The notes: generated from the sequence alone by a model not told the origin. 64,000 bases of DNA from Paenibacillus paridis (GCF_006345825.1 NZ_VCIX01000092.1:1674001-1738000); one strand, 5' to 3'; positions 51,052 through 59,831 are shown, counted from the stretch's first letter. Translations and numbers: made by a program.

Positions 51052-51111
51052 ATACTTATAGAGTTGAAAGAATGATAATCGTTATCGATAAATCATATAC
51101 TCTATAAGTAT
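51052..51111. terminator. Long hairpin enclosing a Fur-like box
   Basis: Perfect 13-bp arms (ATACTTATAGAGT, 51052-51064; ACTCTATAAGTAT, 51099-51111) flank a 34-nt loop and end in a T-rich tract. It can terminate the isomerase gene, and the loop holds the Fur-like box and promoter of the FhuF-like gene. Confidence 0.6.
51064..51093 (+). promoter_or_regulatory. Fur-like box within the FhuF-like promoter
   Basis: TGATAAT, one nt, GTTATCG (51073-51087) matches 12-13 of 15 positions of the 7-1-7 Fur consensus. A TTGAAA -35 (51064-51069) and a GATAAA -10 (51087-51092) 17 nt apart put the box squarely in the promoter spacer. Iron-replete Fur would block the gene. Confidence 0.7.
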
Positions 51112-51141
51112 TTTTATTTTGATCTCTAAGGGAGTGCGCTG

Positions 51142-51942
51142 ATGACACAGGACATGGATTTTACGCTTGTTGAAAGCTTTTTTCACATTTCTCCAAAGGG
51201 TGCAGACCATCCGTATTACGAGCTGCCCGCCACTGATTTTCTAGATGAGGCCATCTCGTATGCTACGCTAGTTAAAGCCGGAGAAATGGTGCAAGCGATC
51301 GGAATGCAGCTGCCAGCCTCCTTCGTTGGCACCTCCTTCTTCCATTTGTGCATTACGAATCTAATTTTTTCCGCGCAATACAACCGGTATTTGGATTTAT
51401 CGTTACATAATCTCATTTATCAGCTAGAGAAGCATGATGACCATGCCCATTTGGGTTTTAAGATCAAGGAGCTGCGCTGGACCGAGGTTCCAACTAGCGA
51501 GCAGGAGCGTAAAACCTTTCTGGAGAACGCCTTTAGCTCCTTCTTTAACCAAGAAATTAACGGTATTGTAGAAACGGTGGCCTCCAGCGCAAATTTAAAA
51601 TCAGGGATGATCTGGAATCAGGTTGGCACACTATTTCTATCTGTGGTTGAATATATAGAGGAAAATATTAAGGATCAAACGCTCGTTGATCGTTTCAAAA
51701 GTGATTTTGACGTCCTTGTCGGGCTTCCGGCAGAGGTATTTAACCGCAAGCGAAGCCCTTTCATTCATAAGCCTCGTTATATTGACAATCCGTGGTCACC
51801 GCCGAATGGAAAAGCAATGATCCGTTCGGCTTGCTGCATGTACGATTGCCGGGTTGATGGACAAAAATGTTATACTTGTCCGCGGATGCTGCCTGAAGAG
51901 CGTGAAGAAAGACGCAAGCTTGTTCTTGCCGGTTCCGTTTAA
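51142..51942 (+). CDS. FhuF-like siderophore-iron reductase (2Fe-2S)
   Basis: A 266-residue cytosolic protein. The C-terminus reads SACCMYDCRVDGQKCYTCPRM: the CC-x(n)-C-x2-C cluster that binds a [2Fe-2S] centre in FhuF-type ferric-siderophore reductases. The body (SFVGTSFFHLCITNLIFSAQ) agrees with the family. It would release iron from imported siderophores by reducing Fe(III). AAGGGAG precedes the ATG, and a Fur-like box overlaps the promoter, which supports the iron role. Monocistronic. Confidence 0.87.
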   Translation: MTQDMDFTLVESFFHISPKGADHPYYELPATDFLDEAISYATLVKAGEMVQAIGMQLPASFVGTSFFHLCITNLIFSAQYNRYLDLSLHNLIYQLEKHDDHAHLGFKIKELRWTEVPTSEQERKTFLENAFSSFFNQEINGIVETVASSANLKSGMIWNQVGTLFLSVVEYIEENIKDQTLVDRFKSDFDVLVGLPAEVFNRKRSPFIHKPRYIDNPWSPPNGKAMIRSACCMYDCRVDGQKCYTCPRMLPEEREERRKLVLAGSV

Positions 51943-51950
51943 ATTCGAAA

Positions 51951-51986
51951 AGCTGCTGATCGATAGATTTCTATCGGTCAGCAGCT
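51951..51986 (+). terminator. Terminator after the FhuF-like gene
   Basis: A 16-nt stem with one mismatch (AGCTGCTGATCGATAG / CTATCGGTCAGCAGCT) and a 4-nt loop, followed by seven T. Confidence 0.9.
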
Positions 51987-52018
51987 TTTTTTATCGAAGC
52001 ATACTTCCTATCGCAATA

Positions 52019-52046
52019 AGTTAACATAACTATTATTATGTTAACT
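52019..52046. other. dif-like Xer recombination site
   Basis: A perfect dyad with 11-bp arms (AGTTAACATAA and TTATGTTAACT) around a 6-bp centre (CTATTA), exactly the 11-6-11 layout of dif. The right arm differs by one base from the XerD arm of E. coli dif (TTATGTTAAAT) and by one base from the right arm of B. subtilis dif (TTATGTAAACT). Unlike those sites the two arms are identical, which suits a single recombinase. The recombinase stop codon (52041-52043) lies within the right arm. Confidence 0.72.
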
Positions 52047-52970
52047 ATTTTGCTTTCTTGCCGGAATTTTAGTGGAAATATTATCCATGGCATGCCGCAG
52101 CTGTTTATTGTCAATATGTGTATAAATTTGAGTCGTCTCTATACTTGCATGACCAAGCAGCTCTTGAAGCGTTCGGATATCGGTACCGCTTCGGATTTGC
52201 ATCGTGGCGAAAGAGTGTCTTAGCTTGTGGCTGGACAACTGCTTGTCCGCGAGCGATGGCAAAACATCCTTTAGCTGTTTTATCGTATCATCGGCAACCG
52301 TCTGAATCATCCGTATGGATAATCTACGGCCAAACTGCGATACAAAGAACGGCTGATCCTTCCCCTGCCGCGAACTCTTGCGATCCTCGAGCGCTTCATT
52401 CAAGAAGCTTTGCAAAGCTTCAGGGAGAGGAATAACCCGCCACTTCCGCCCTTTCCCCAAAATATGAATCGAGCCGTCCTGGCGGAAATCCTGTACGTTC
52501 ATTCGGTGAACCTCGCCCACACGCAGTCCCGCATAGGCCATAAGCAAGACGATTGCCGCATTTCGAATGTAATATTTCCCTTTTATTGCATGGAATAACT
52601 CCTCGAGCTCATCCTCTTCCAAATAAACGGGAATGCGGTTTTTTTCTTGTTTGGATTTTGCAATGAGGGCCGCTGGATTAGCTGTCAAATGCTCCATTTC
52701 AATTAGCGCTTTAAAAAAAGAACGCAAAGACGACAGCTTGCGGTTACGCGCTTCATCTCCTGCTCCATTTTCCCGACACAGCGCCATATAGCGCATAATA
52801 TCCATTTTCGCAATGAGCTTCATCTCGGTTGGATAAACGGATTGCAAAAAATACCCGACATCGCTCAAATAGGCTTGATGGGTCGATTTGGTCATTCCTT
52901 TATTTTTCATCCAGATGGAAAAAAGCTCTAGTTCGGTTCCATAACAATCCATGACCTCGTGCTGCCTCAT
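52041..52970 (-). CDS. Xer-like tyrosine recombinase
   Basis: A 309-residue phage-integrase-family recombinase. An N-terminal SAM-like DNA-binding domain (YGTELELFSIWMKNKGMTKSTHQAYLSD, in segments) precedes the catalytic domain: Arg in YAGLRVGEVHR, Lys in LGKGRKWRVIP, HxxR in SSHKLRHSFAT, His in LLGHASIETTQ and the nucleophile Tyr in TQIYTHID. Size and lack of extra domains fit XerC/D rather than phage integrases. It overlaps its own dif-like site at the 3' end. Start is uncertain: ATG 52970, or TTG 52976 with better spacing to GGGGGA. Confidence 0.88.
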   Translation of the reverse strand: MRQHEVMDCYGTELELFSIWMKNKGMTKSTHQAYLSDVGYFLQSVYPTEMKLIAKMDIMRYMALCRENGAGDEARNRKLSSLRSFFKALIEMEHLTANPAALIAKSKQEKNRIPVYLEEDELEELFHAIKGKYYIRNAAIVLLMAYAGLRVGEVHRMNVQDFRQDGSIHILGKGRKWRVIPLPEALQSFLNEALEDRKSSRQGKDQPFFVSQFGRRLSIRMIQTVADDTIKQLKDVLPSLADKQLSSHKLRHSFATMQIRSGTDIRTLQELLGHASIETTQIYTHIDNKQLRHAMDNISTKIPARKQNS

Positions 52971-53062
52971 ACGCAAGTTAAATCCCCCAAATTTATGCAA
53001 TTCTGTACTCTATTTAAGTGACTCCTTCTCTAGTATCATAGCTGAAAAATAGATATAAATGC

Positions 53063-53094
53063 AAATTGCGTGAAATATGTATTTCACGCAATTT
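53063..53094. promoter_or_regulatory. Perfect 14-4-14 palindrome upstream of the recombinase
   Basis: Arms AAATTGCGTGAAAT and ATTTCACGCAATTT around ATGT lie about 90-120 nt upstream of the recombinase start. A T-run follows on the plus strand, but no plus-strand gene ends nearby. It may be an operator, an accessory recombinase site, or an orphan terminator. The remaining 53001-53224 stretch holds nothing else I can name. Confidence 0.5.
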
Positions 53095-53224
53095 TTTTGG
53101 CCCGTATTTTTCCGTTAATGTCCCTGTTTTTCACCCATTTCAGTGATTTTTAGCGTTACGTCGTAATTGACCTCCGCACGGTTAAAAGTCTCATCCCAAT
53201 CCATTGTTTGTAGAAATAAAAAAA

Positions 53225-53251
53225 GAAGAAAGGCCGTTAGCCCCTCTTCTC
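53225..53251 (-). terminator. Terminator after the DinG-like gene
   Basis: A stem AGAAGA-GGC / GCC-TCTTCT with a 2-nt internal loop and 5-nt apex; the minus strand continues with seven T. Confidence 0.7.
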
Positions 53252-53281
53252 TTAAATCAACCTTATTTTGTTCAGCTCTAA

Positions 53282-55369
53282 CTAAGTGAGCGCCACGCCT
53301 TTAGGTAAAATGTGTTCTACCTGCTCCCGAACATAAGCATCATTCATTTTCTCGCCGAAGATAACGATGTTTCCGCTGTCTTCACGCGTTCGAATCAACC
53401 GACCTATTCCTTGTCTAAGCCGCAATAGCATGTATGGCATATCTACCTGCTCAAACGGCGATATAGCATCGTTGCGCCTTGCTGCAAACAACGGATCGTT
53501 AGGAGGAAATGGCAGCTCCCATACAATGACCTGCGATAAGGACGGACCTGGAATATCCAAGCCTTCCCAAAGGGTTGCGGCGCATAAAATACTGGCTTCG
53601 TTATTTTGAAACTGCTCGATTAGGTAACTAATTTCGCTTGAGCCCTCATAATAGAAGGTGAATTCCGCTGCATCGGCGTGATGCTCCAATTCGGCTTTAA
53701 ACTGCTCCAACTGTTCCATAGAGGGGAACAAGATCAGGCTTCTGCCGCCCGTTTGCTTCAGCAAGCGGCAGGCAGCTTCCACTTTTTTAGTTAGCGTCGT
53801 ATCCGAATCGGTATGCGGAAGTTCAACACTCATCTGCTGCTCATAATCGTAAGGCGATGGTACCGAGAAGGAAATAGAGCTGTCCATGCCCAAAATATCC
53901 ATCATATAGTCAAACGATCCATTTACCGACAGGGTTGCTGAGGAGAAAACAATCGGCATTTTACGGGAAAACACCTGCTCCTTCAACACTTCCTTCACCC
54001 ATTTAGGCATAATGACAAGCGAAGTTCCTTCCTTGTCCTGAGATACCCAGCTGATAGGCTTGTCCTCTTTCTTGAATAAGGACAATGCAAATTGGATCAT
54101 TTCCAAATGCTCTTCCACGATCTTTAGCTGATACGTATCGATCGTATACAAGCCGCTTTCGAAGACAAGTTCTTCTTCAATAACGGAAAGCGTATCCTGC
54201 AGGCGGTTGATTTCGCGGATTAATTCCTCGCTCCAAATGATTTCTTTCCGATCTGACGCGGGCACTTTCTTACTGTTTTTGTTCATCAGTTTAAACAAGT
54301 ATTCGCTCTGGGTGATCGCATCCTCGACGGCTACGGCGAGCGATTCCCGAATTTCTTCCTGAAGGAGCCGAGTGACAATACCTTCAAACACGGCATGGTT
54401 CAATTTATAAGTCAATGCTTGCTGGGCAGCCGTTTCCAATAGATGGCCTTCATCGAATACAACGGAACTGTACTCTGGAAGCAATGGCAGCTGTCCTTCG
54501 CGTTTACGGGCTTCATAAGTCCAAATATGCTCCATATAAAAATCATGCGAGCAAATAATAACATCCGCTGCTTTGCGGTAATGATCACGAGAGAGCGTCT
54601 GGCCGCAGCGATGTCTTACGTCGCAGACCAAGCAGTCCTGAAATACATCCCAGCCTAGTTTGTTCCACTGTTCATCGTTCAAGCTCGGATAATCCTTGCG
54701 GTTTCCGTAGGGATAGAAGCTTTGCATCGAATCCGGCTTTTGCACAAAGCTTGGGAGTCCTTGGTAAATGCTGTCGAATAACTCGGCATCATCCTGACCG
54801 GATCTTACGTCATCGAGCTTGTTTAAGCAAATATACTGATCTGCTGATTTCCCAAGTCTAGCGTCGATGGTCAGGTCCAAATAGCGCGCAAGCTTAGCGA
54901 TATCCCCTTCAGGCTTTACGAGCTGTTCAATCAGAGATTCATCGGCACATGCGATAATGGCCGGTTTTCGCGTATATCTAGCATAACTAATTGCATAGAG
55001 GAGATACACGAACGTTTTGCCTGTGCCGACGCCGGCTTCGGCAAAAATCGTTTGTTTGTCGGCATATGCGCGTTCAAGCTGAAAAGCCATATAAATTTGC
55101 TCGTCTCTAATTTCGAAGCCAGCTTCCGGCAGCTTCTCATAAAAAACGTCGGCAATCCAATCGCTCGCCTGTTGGATAAAGGGTTGTTTCGGGTCAAAAT
55201 CAAACGGATATTTATTCACGGGTAGCTTGCCTCCATATAGTAGGCACAAACGGCTGCGTGCAAGCACGCAGCCGACTGTGAAATCTCCTGTACTAAGCGT
55301 ACACTCAAATATATCACTAGAGTGCGGCATAGTCAAAGATTTTGCAAACAATTCGCTTATTCTGTCCAT
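53282..55369 (-). CDS. DinG/XPD-like ATP-dependent DNA helicase
   Basis: A 695-residue superfamily-2 5'-3' helicase. Walker A AEAGVGTGKTFVYLL, DEAH-like box VVFDEGHLLE, four-cysteine iron-sulfur region around DCLVCDVRHRCG, and the C-terminal motifs AATLWEGLDIPG and RQGIGRLIRTREDSG. It has no N-terminal exonuclease domain, unlike B. subtilis DinG. It should unwind damaged or R-loop DNA. Its ATG lies within the last codons of the upstream glycosyltransferase gene (13-nt overlap) without a good ribosome site, so expression is probably coupled. Confidence 0.88.
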   Translation of the reverse strand: MDRISELFAKSLTMPHSSDIFECTLSTGDFTVGCVLARSRLCLLYGGKLPVNKYPFDFDPKQPFIQQASDWIADVFYEKLPEAGFEIRDEQIYMAFQLERAYADKQTIFAEAGVGTGKTFVYLLYAISYARYTRKPAIIACADESLIEQLVKPEGDIAKLARYLDLTIDARLGKSADQYICLNKLDDVRSGQDDAELFDSIYQGLPSFVQKPDSMQSFYPYGNRKDYPSLNDEQWNKLGWDVFQDCLVCDVRHRCGQTLSRDHYRKAADVIICSHDFYMEHIWTYEARKREGQLPLLPEYSSVVFDEGHLLETAAQQALTYKLNHAVFEGIVTRLLQEEIRESLAVAVEDAITQSEYLFKLMNKNSKKVPASDRKEIIWSEELIREINRLQDTLSVIEEELVFESGLYTIDTYQLKIVEEHLEMIQFALSLFKKEDKPISWVSQDKEGTSLVIMPKWVKEVLKEQVFSRKMPIVFSSATLSVNGSFDYMMDILGMDSSISFSVPSPYDYEQQMSVELPHTDSDTTLTKKVEAACRLLKQTGGRSLILFPSMEQLEQFKAELEHHADAAEFTFYYEGSSEISYLIEQFQNNEASILCAATLWEGLDIPGPSLSQVIVWELPFPPNDPLFAARRNDAISPFEQVDMPYMLLRLRQGIGRLIRTREDSGNIVIFGEKMNDAYVREQVEHILPKGVALT

Positions 55370-56925
55370 TTGATTAAATGAGGGTGAGGATCTAGAATGG
55401 ATTCATACTGTTCCTTCCACCCATAAACCGCATCCGGATCTAGCTGTTTATACCGTTCATACTTGTGCAGACGATCCTGTTCCCGCGCCCAGCCCCAATG
55501 CTTTACGCGCAAGCTGGACGTTTTATTGGCGAGACCATAAATATTCTGCGGAAACCTGCCGCAATGCTGCGGCGTTTGCTTCCACTCGTACGTATACTCC
55601 TCCGCATATTTCAAGAGAAACGGCCGGTATACGGAATGGGCATTCCAATACTGGTCTTCTCGATATTCATCTGGCGACCAAAAATCATAGAGGCGGAACA
55701 GAAAAACATAGGCTTCCGGATCATTGAGCAGAACAGGCAAATCGAGCTGAAATCTATCCTCAAAGTATTCATCCGCATCCATATTCAAAATCCATTGTGG
55801 CCGTAAGCTTATTGTTTCCTGCCATTGCTGCGTTCGCAGTTTCACCTCATTATGGAATTGTGAGCTTTCGTTCTTAATATAGGTTAATGGTATGCCAGCC
55901 AATACTTCATGTACGATCTCACCCGTATGATCCGTGCTTCCATCGTCAATAATGACCGCATGGTCGATATACTGACGGTGGTGCTCCAATGCTTCACGCA
56001 AAAAACGATCCCCTTCATTTTTTACAATCATGGACAAAGTAAGCTTAGGCCCAGCCGCCGGTACGATAATCGTTGGACCCGTTGCGATGGAAGTTGGCGG
56101 TTCATCCACAGGCACACTGCCTGTGGATTCCATGAACAGCTTCGCCCTTACAAGATCAGATTCCCGGTATACGTGAAAAGCGGGGTAGTGAGTGTCGACA
56201 TGCAGATTTAGGCCAATCGCCGCCGCTCGAATACAGAAATGACGATCCTCGCCCCATAAAGAAACATTCGGGATCGTTCGGAACGAAATCGGCTGCTCCA
56301 ATGCATTTCGATCAATGTAGGTGCAGGCGCCAAGCCCTCCTACTTCATAAAAACCGGGAACTCTCAGTTTGATAAGAAAAAGAACCGCGGCTTCCGCCCC
56401 ATCGCCGGCATTCAATGTACGATCATTTTGAAACGGCCAATACGTATCCTTAAGCCAAACCTGAGGAAGCTCCATCGTATTCGGCTGCCACTGGGTCCAA
56501 AAGATAGCTGAAATAATATCCTTGCCCGATGACCGCAAAGATTTTAGCGTTTGTGGGTGCAGCAGTAAATCCGAATCAATAAGGAATAATCCATCATAGC
56601 GTTGGTCTCTGGCCGTATGGATCATATGATCTTTCCAGTTAGCAATTTTATCAATTAAATCATTGCTCCAATAATGTGTGAATTCATCCCTGGAATAGGG
56701 AGTCATGGAATCGCTTCGTTGAAGAATCGTATGGCTTCCTTCTGCTTCCTGCTGCTTTGCAATAAATTCATTCAACAGCTTCGAGGATAATTCGTCATCA
56801 TTGTCATCGATAAAGTAATAATCGACATGAAAATCATCCTTCGCCAGCCGCTCCAGCGAGGCAAGAAAGTAACGCAATACCGCGGGTTTCTGACGAATAG
56901 GACTTCCGATTAAAATTCGTTTCAA
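55357..56925 (-). CDS. Family-2 glycosyltransferase with two domains
   Basis: A 522-residue protein. The N-terminal domain (LIGSPIRQKPAVLRYFLAS, YYFIDDNDDE, LFLIDSDLLLHP) and the C-terminal domain (LTLSMIVKNEGDRFLREALEH, VIIDDGSTDHTGEI, NMDADEYFED) both have the GT-A fold with DxD-type metal motifs. The second is typical of GT2 enzymes. It has no membrane helix and probably adds sugars to a surface polymer or protein. Upstream neighbour is divergent; downstream the helicase gene overlaps it. Confidence 0.83.
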   Translation of the reverse strand: MKRILIGSPIRQKPAVLRYFLASLERLAKDDFHVDYYFIDDNDDELSSKLLNEFIAKQQEAEGSHTILQRSDSMTPYSRDEFTHYWSNDLIDKIANWKDHMIHTARDQRYDGLFLIDSDLLLHPQTLKSLRSSGKDIISAIFWTQWQPNTMELPQVWLKDTYWPFQNDRTLNAGDGAEAAVLFLIKLRVPGFYEVGGLGACTYIDRNALEQPISFRTIPNVSLWGEDRHFCIRAAAIGLNLHVDTHYPAFHVYRESDLVRAKLFMESTGSVPVDEPPTSIATGPTIIVPAAGPKLTLSMIVKNEGDRFLREALEHHRQYIDHAVIIDDGSTDHTGEIVHEVLAGIPLTYIKNESSQFHNEVKLRTQQWQETISLRPQWILNMDADEYFEDRFQLDLPVLLNDPEAYVFLFRLYDFWSPDEYREDQYWNAHSVYRPFLLKYAEEYTYEWKQTPQHCGRFPQNIYGLANKTSSLRVKHWGWAREQDRLHKYERYKQLDPDAVYGWKEQYESILDPHPHLIKWTE

Positions 56926-57042
56926 CGCTATGCCTCCTCTATTCCAAGGTGGAGATTCCTTAGGAATGTTAATCCTTATGAGACATATGCATCTAATATG
57001 CGATTTCCTTGTGGTTTTATTTTTAACGGAGGTGTCACCGCT

Positions 57043-57387
57043 ATGGCTGCTATTCAGAAATGGGATCTAAACCCGCTGCTTCTCGGTCTACTCTTTCTAT
57101 GCTTCGCAGATGCCTTTTTCACAGACATTGGGCTACGAATGCAGCTCATTGAAGAGATGAACCCTCTCATTAAACAAGTGTACGATTGGAACGTTGCAGG
57201 CTACTATAGTTTAAAGCTCGTACTGCCCGTTTTGCTTTTTTTGCTTTATTGCAAGACAAGCAGCCGCAAATGGATCAACCCCTGTATTCTTCTTACAACC
57301 ACTCTTTATTTTGCCGTGAATATCTATCACTTGATTTGGATTTCGTTTGGCGTGCGGGAAGGAGCTATTGTATTTGAACTTTTCTGA
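57043..57387 (+). CDS. DUF5658-like small membrane protein
   Basis: A 114-residue protein with three hydrophobic segments (LLLGLLFLCFADAFFTDIGL, YYSLKLVLPVLLFLLY and ILLTTTLYFAVNIYHLIWI). The NPLLLGL...DAFFTDIGLRMQLIEEMNPL start recalls the DUF5658 family; function unknown. The frame opens at 56998, but the ATG at 57043 follows GGAGGTG. Single gene before the CLC transporter. Confidence 0.7.
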   Translation: MAAIQKWDLNPLLLGLLFLCFADAFFTDIGLRMQLIEEMNPLIKQVYDWNVAGYYSLKLVLPVLLFLLYCKTSSRKWINPCILLTTTLYFAVNIYHLIWISFGVREGAIVFELF

Positions 57388-57486
57388 TGATCTTCTTTAC
57401 CTCCACTAGGAGTACGGTATAATAATAGTTAGAGGTTTTGGTATCTTACATTTGAACATAGGAGACATCAAAGGGGCTTTATTAAC

Positions 57487-58716
57487 ATGATTAAGAAAAG
57501 GCTGGTTTCTCCGCTTTCTCTTCTAATTTTTTTACTGAAATGGCTGCTAATCGGAGGAACGGTAGGCCTATTATCCGGAACTGCTTCTGCACTTTTTCTT
57601 ACTGCCCTCGACTGGGTGACGGAAACTCGTCTCCAGAATTCCTGGCTGCTCTGGCTGCTTCCTATTGGCGGTGCTCTCGTCAGCTATCTCTATCTAAAGT
57701 ATGGGAAAGAAGCGGGCAAAGGCAATAATCTCATTATTGAACAGATTCATTCCGGTGACGGCGCCGTTCCGTTGCGTATGGCTCCGCTCGTCCTCTTCGG
57801 TACGCTTGTCACCCACCTGTTTGGCGGTTCTGCCGGCCGAGAGGGAACAGCCGTCCAAATGGGCGGGAGCTTAGCAGAATGGGTGGGCAAGCCATTCAAG
57901 CTTAAGCCTTTGGATCGCAAAATCATTCTCATGTGCGGGATAAGCAGTGGCTTCGGCGCTGTATTTGGAACTCCGCTTGCGGGGACGCTATTTGGCTTGG
58001 AAGTGTTAGCGATAGGGTTGATTAGCTATGAGGCGCTGCTTCCCTGTTTTATCGCCAGTTTCGTTGGGCATCTTGTGACTACCGCCTGGGGGATTAAGCA
58101 TATTCATTATGCCATTGGTGATGTACCGCCTCTACAGCTGCTTCTCACGATTAAAGTTATCGGTGCATCGGTATTGTTTGGTTTTGCGGCGCTTCTCTTC
58201 ATTCAATTGACACGAAGCTTAAAGCGGTTATTTAGCAAATGGATAGCAAATCCAATAGTAAAAAGTGCGGTCGGCGGCATTTTGATTATCGCTCTCGTCT
58301 ACGCGTTAGGTACACGCGATTATTTGGGCCTAGGCATTCCGCTCATACAGCAATCCTTTCAAGAGACAGTCTCTCCCGCTGTTTTTTTGCTGAAAACCGC
58401 ATTTACGGCACTTACGCTAGGAACAGGCTTTCAAGGCGGCGAGGTCACTCCGCTCTTTGTCATAGGCTCGACGCTAGGGAGCGCTCTCGCCGGCTTGCTT
58501 GCCGTACCCGTTCCGCTCTTGGCAGCCATTGGCTTTGTTTCGGTGTTCAGCGGTGCAGCCAAAACGCCGATTGCCTGCTTTATTATGGGAATTGAATTAT
58601 TTGGCTCCGAAGGAGCGATCTATTTGTTTATGGGCTGTATGATCGCCTTTCTCTGCTCCGGCAAGTTAGGAATTTACGAGTCGCAAAAGCCAATCGGCGA
58701 ATCTAAAGTGTACTAA
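57487..58716 (+). CDS. CLC-family transporter, CLC-F (fluoride/proton antiporter) type
   Basis: A 409-residue membrane protein with about ten helices. The gating-glutamate motif GSAGREGTAVQMG is intact and the GxFxP motif appears as GFQGGEVTPL. At the anion-selectivity loop, chloride CLCs have GSGIP; here it reads GKGNNLIIEQIH, with Asn in place of the central Ser, as described for the Asn-type fluoride-exporting CLC-F clade. So fluoride export by proton antiport is more likely than chloride transport. A TTTACC, 16 nt, TATAAT promoter lies upstream. No fluoride riboswitch is seen. Confidence 0.82.
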   Translation: MIKKRLVSPLSLLIFLLKWLLIGGTVGLLSGTASALFLTALDWVTETRLQNSWLLWLLPIGGALVSYLYLKYGKEAGKGNNLIIEQIHSGDGAVPLRMAPLVLFGTLVTHLFGGSAGREGTAVQMGGSLAEWVGKPFKLKPLDRKIILMCGISSGFGAVFGTPLAGTLFGLEVLAIGLISYEALLPCFIASFVGHLVTTAWGIKHIHYAIGDVPPLQLLLTIKVIGASVLFGFAALLFIQLTRSLKRLFSKWIANPIVKSAVGGILIIALVYALGTRDYLGLGIPLIQQSFQETVSPAVFLLKTAFTALTLGTGFQGGEVTPLFVIGSTLGSALAGLLAVPVPLLAAIGFVSVFSGAAKTPIACFIMGIELFGSEGAIYLFMGCMIAFLCSGKLGIYESQKPIGESKVY

Positions 58717-58717
58717 A

Positions 58718-58750
58718 AAACCTGCTCCCAACATTTTGGGAAGCAGGTTT
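58718..58750. terminator. Bidirectional terminator between CLC and uppP genes
   Basis: Stem AAACCTGCTCCCA / TGGGAAGCAGGTTT with one bulged A and a 6-nt loop; A/T runs on both sides, between convergent genes. Confidence 0.85.
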
Positions 58751-58757
58751 TTGCATT

Positions 58758-59603
58758 TTAGAAATAGACGATATAAATAACGGCTGCCAGCACGATCCGA
58801 TAAATCGCGAAAGGCACGAGCTTGATTTTGTTGATCAGCTTTAAGAAGAAACGAATCGACAGAAGTGCAAAGACAAAAGCGCTCAGAAATCCCGCAATGA
58901 AAAACGGCAGCGATTCCAACGTGAAATATTGCCAATTTTTCGCCAGCGAGAGCAAGCTCGCACCCGCCATGATCGGAACCGCCATGATGAAGGTGAAGTC
59001 CGCTGCGGCGCGGTGACTCATCCCTAGCAATACGCCGCCTGAGATCGTTGATCCTGAGCGGGAGAAGCCTGGCCAAAGCGATAAGCATTGAATAAGACCG
59101 ACCGACAACGCTTGCTTGTACGTAATTTGGTCCACCGTTTCCACCTTCGTCTTGGCTGGCCGGAAGCGATCCGCGATAATCATGAATACCGCTCCGATGA
59201 CGAGCCCAAAGAGCACCGTTCTAATGGAGAATAAATACTCATCGATGTAGTCATCGAACAATAGGCCGAACACGCCTGCCGGAATCAGACCGACCAGCAC
59301 ATGGGCAAGCTTAAGCCTTTTTTGAGGCCCTGCAACTGCCTGCTGTCCCTCTTGTTGCTTGGCCCGCCGCAATCCTAGCAAATCAATAAATCGGTTGCGG
59401 AATATAATGACTACTGCCAAAATCGAGCCAAGCTGGATGACGATTTTAAACGTATTTGCTACGTATTTCGTCAAATATTGCTCCGATTGGAGCCACATAT
59501 CGTCCACAATGACCATATGTCCCGTCGAGGAGACAGGTGCAAACTCTGTCAAGCCTTCCACAATGCCCAAAATAATCGCTTTTAAAATAATAAAAAAGTC
59601 CAT
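58758..59603 (-). CDS. uppP: Undecaprenyl-diphosphate phosphatase
   Basis: A 281-residue integral membrane enzyme that recycles the C55 lipid carrier of peptidoglycan synthesis; extra copies raise bacitracin tolerance. The two BacA signature blocks are present: GIVEGLTEFAPVSSTGHMVI near the N-terminus (catalytic Glu and Ser) and WPGFSRSGSTISGG in the middle. About eight membrane helices. Gram-positive genomes often hold several copies, and nothing here shows which one this is. Monocistronic. Confidence 0.93.
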   Translation of the reverse strand: MDFFIILKAIILGIVEGLTEFAPVSSTGHMVIVDDMWLQSEQYLTKYVANTFKIVIQLGSILAVVIIFRNRFIDLLGLRRAKQQEGQQAVAGPQKRLKLAHVLVGLIPAGVFGLLFDDYIDEYLFSIRTVLFGLVIGAVFMIIADRFRPAKTKVETVDQITYKQALSVGLIQCLSLWPGFSRSGSTISGGVLLGMSHRAAADFTFIMAVPIMAGASLLSLAKNWQYFTLESLPFFIAGFLSAFVFALLSIRFFLKLINKIKLVPFAIYRIVLAAVIYIVYF

Positions 59604-59831
59604 GTTCCGTAGAATCTCCTAACCGTGTGAATTCATAGAATGTTTTAATAGGGAAGCACGTATCAAATCATAACACATAACCGTGACAGCCAACAAATCA
59701 TCGGATGACTTTGATTATTCGCAATTCACAGCTTGGCTAGATAGGTGGCTTCATAAGAAAAAACGCCGTTTGCCCACCTATGCAGCACGACGAATTTCTG
59801 CTATTTTTATAGTAAATCTAGTGGTGAGGGT

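Noticed and set aside
51064..51093. A further copy of the GntR operator (TTATCGATAA within the Fur-like box)
   Set aside because: Only the TATCGATA part is shared; the full ATTATCGATAAT core is absent and the 7-1-7 Fur layout fits the FhuF-like gene better.
52041..53000. Integrase of a prophage or integrative element
   Set aside because: No phage, conjugation or cargo genes and no tRNA attachment site are near; protein size and adjacent dif-like site favour a Xer-type function.
57388..57486. Possible fluoride riboswitch before the CLC gene
   Set aside because: The conserved pseudoknot elements of the crcB motif are not present in the 99-nt gap.
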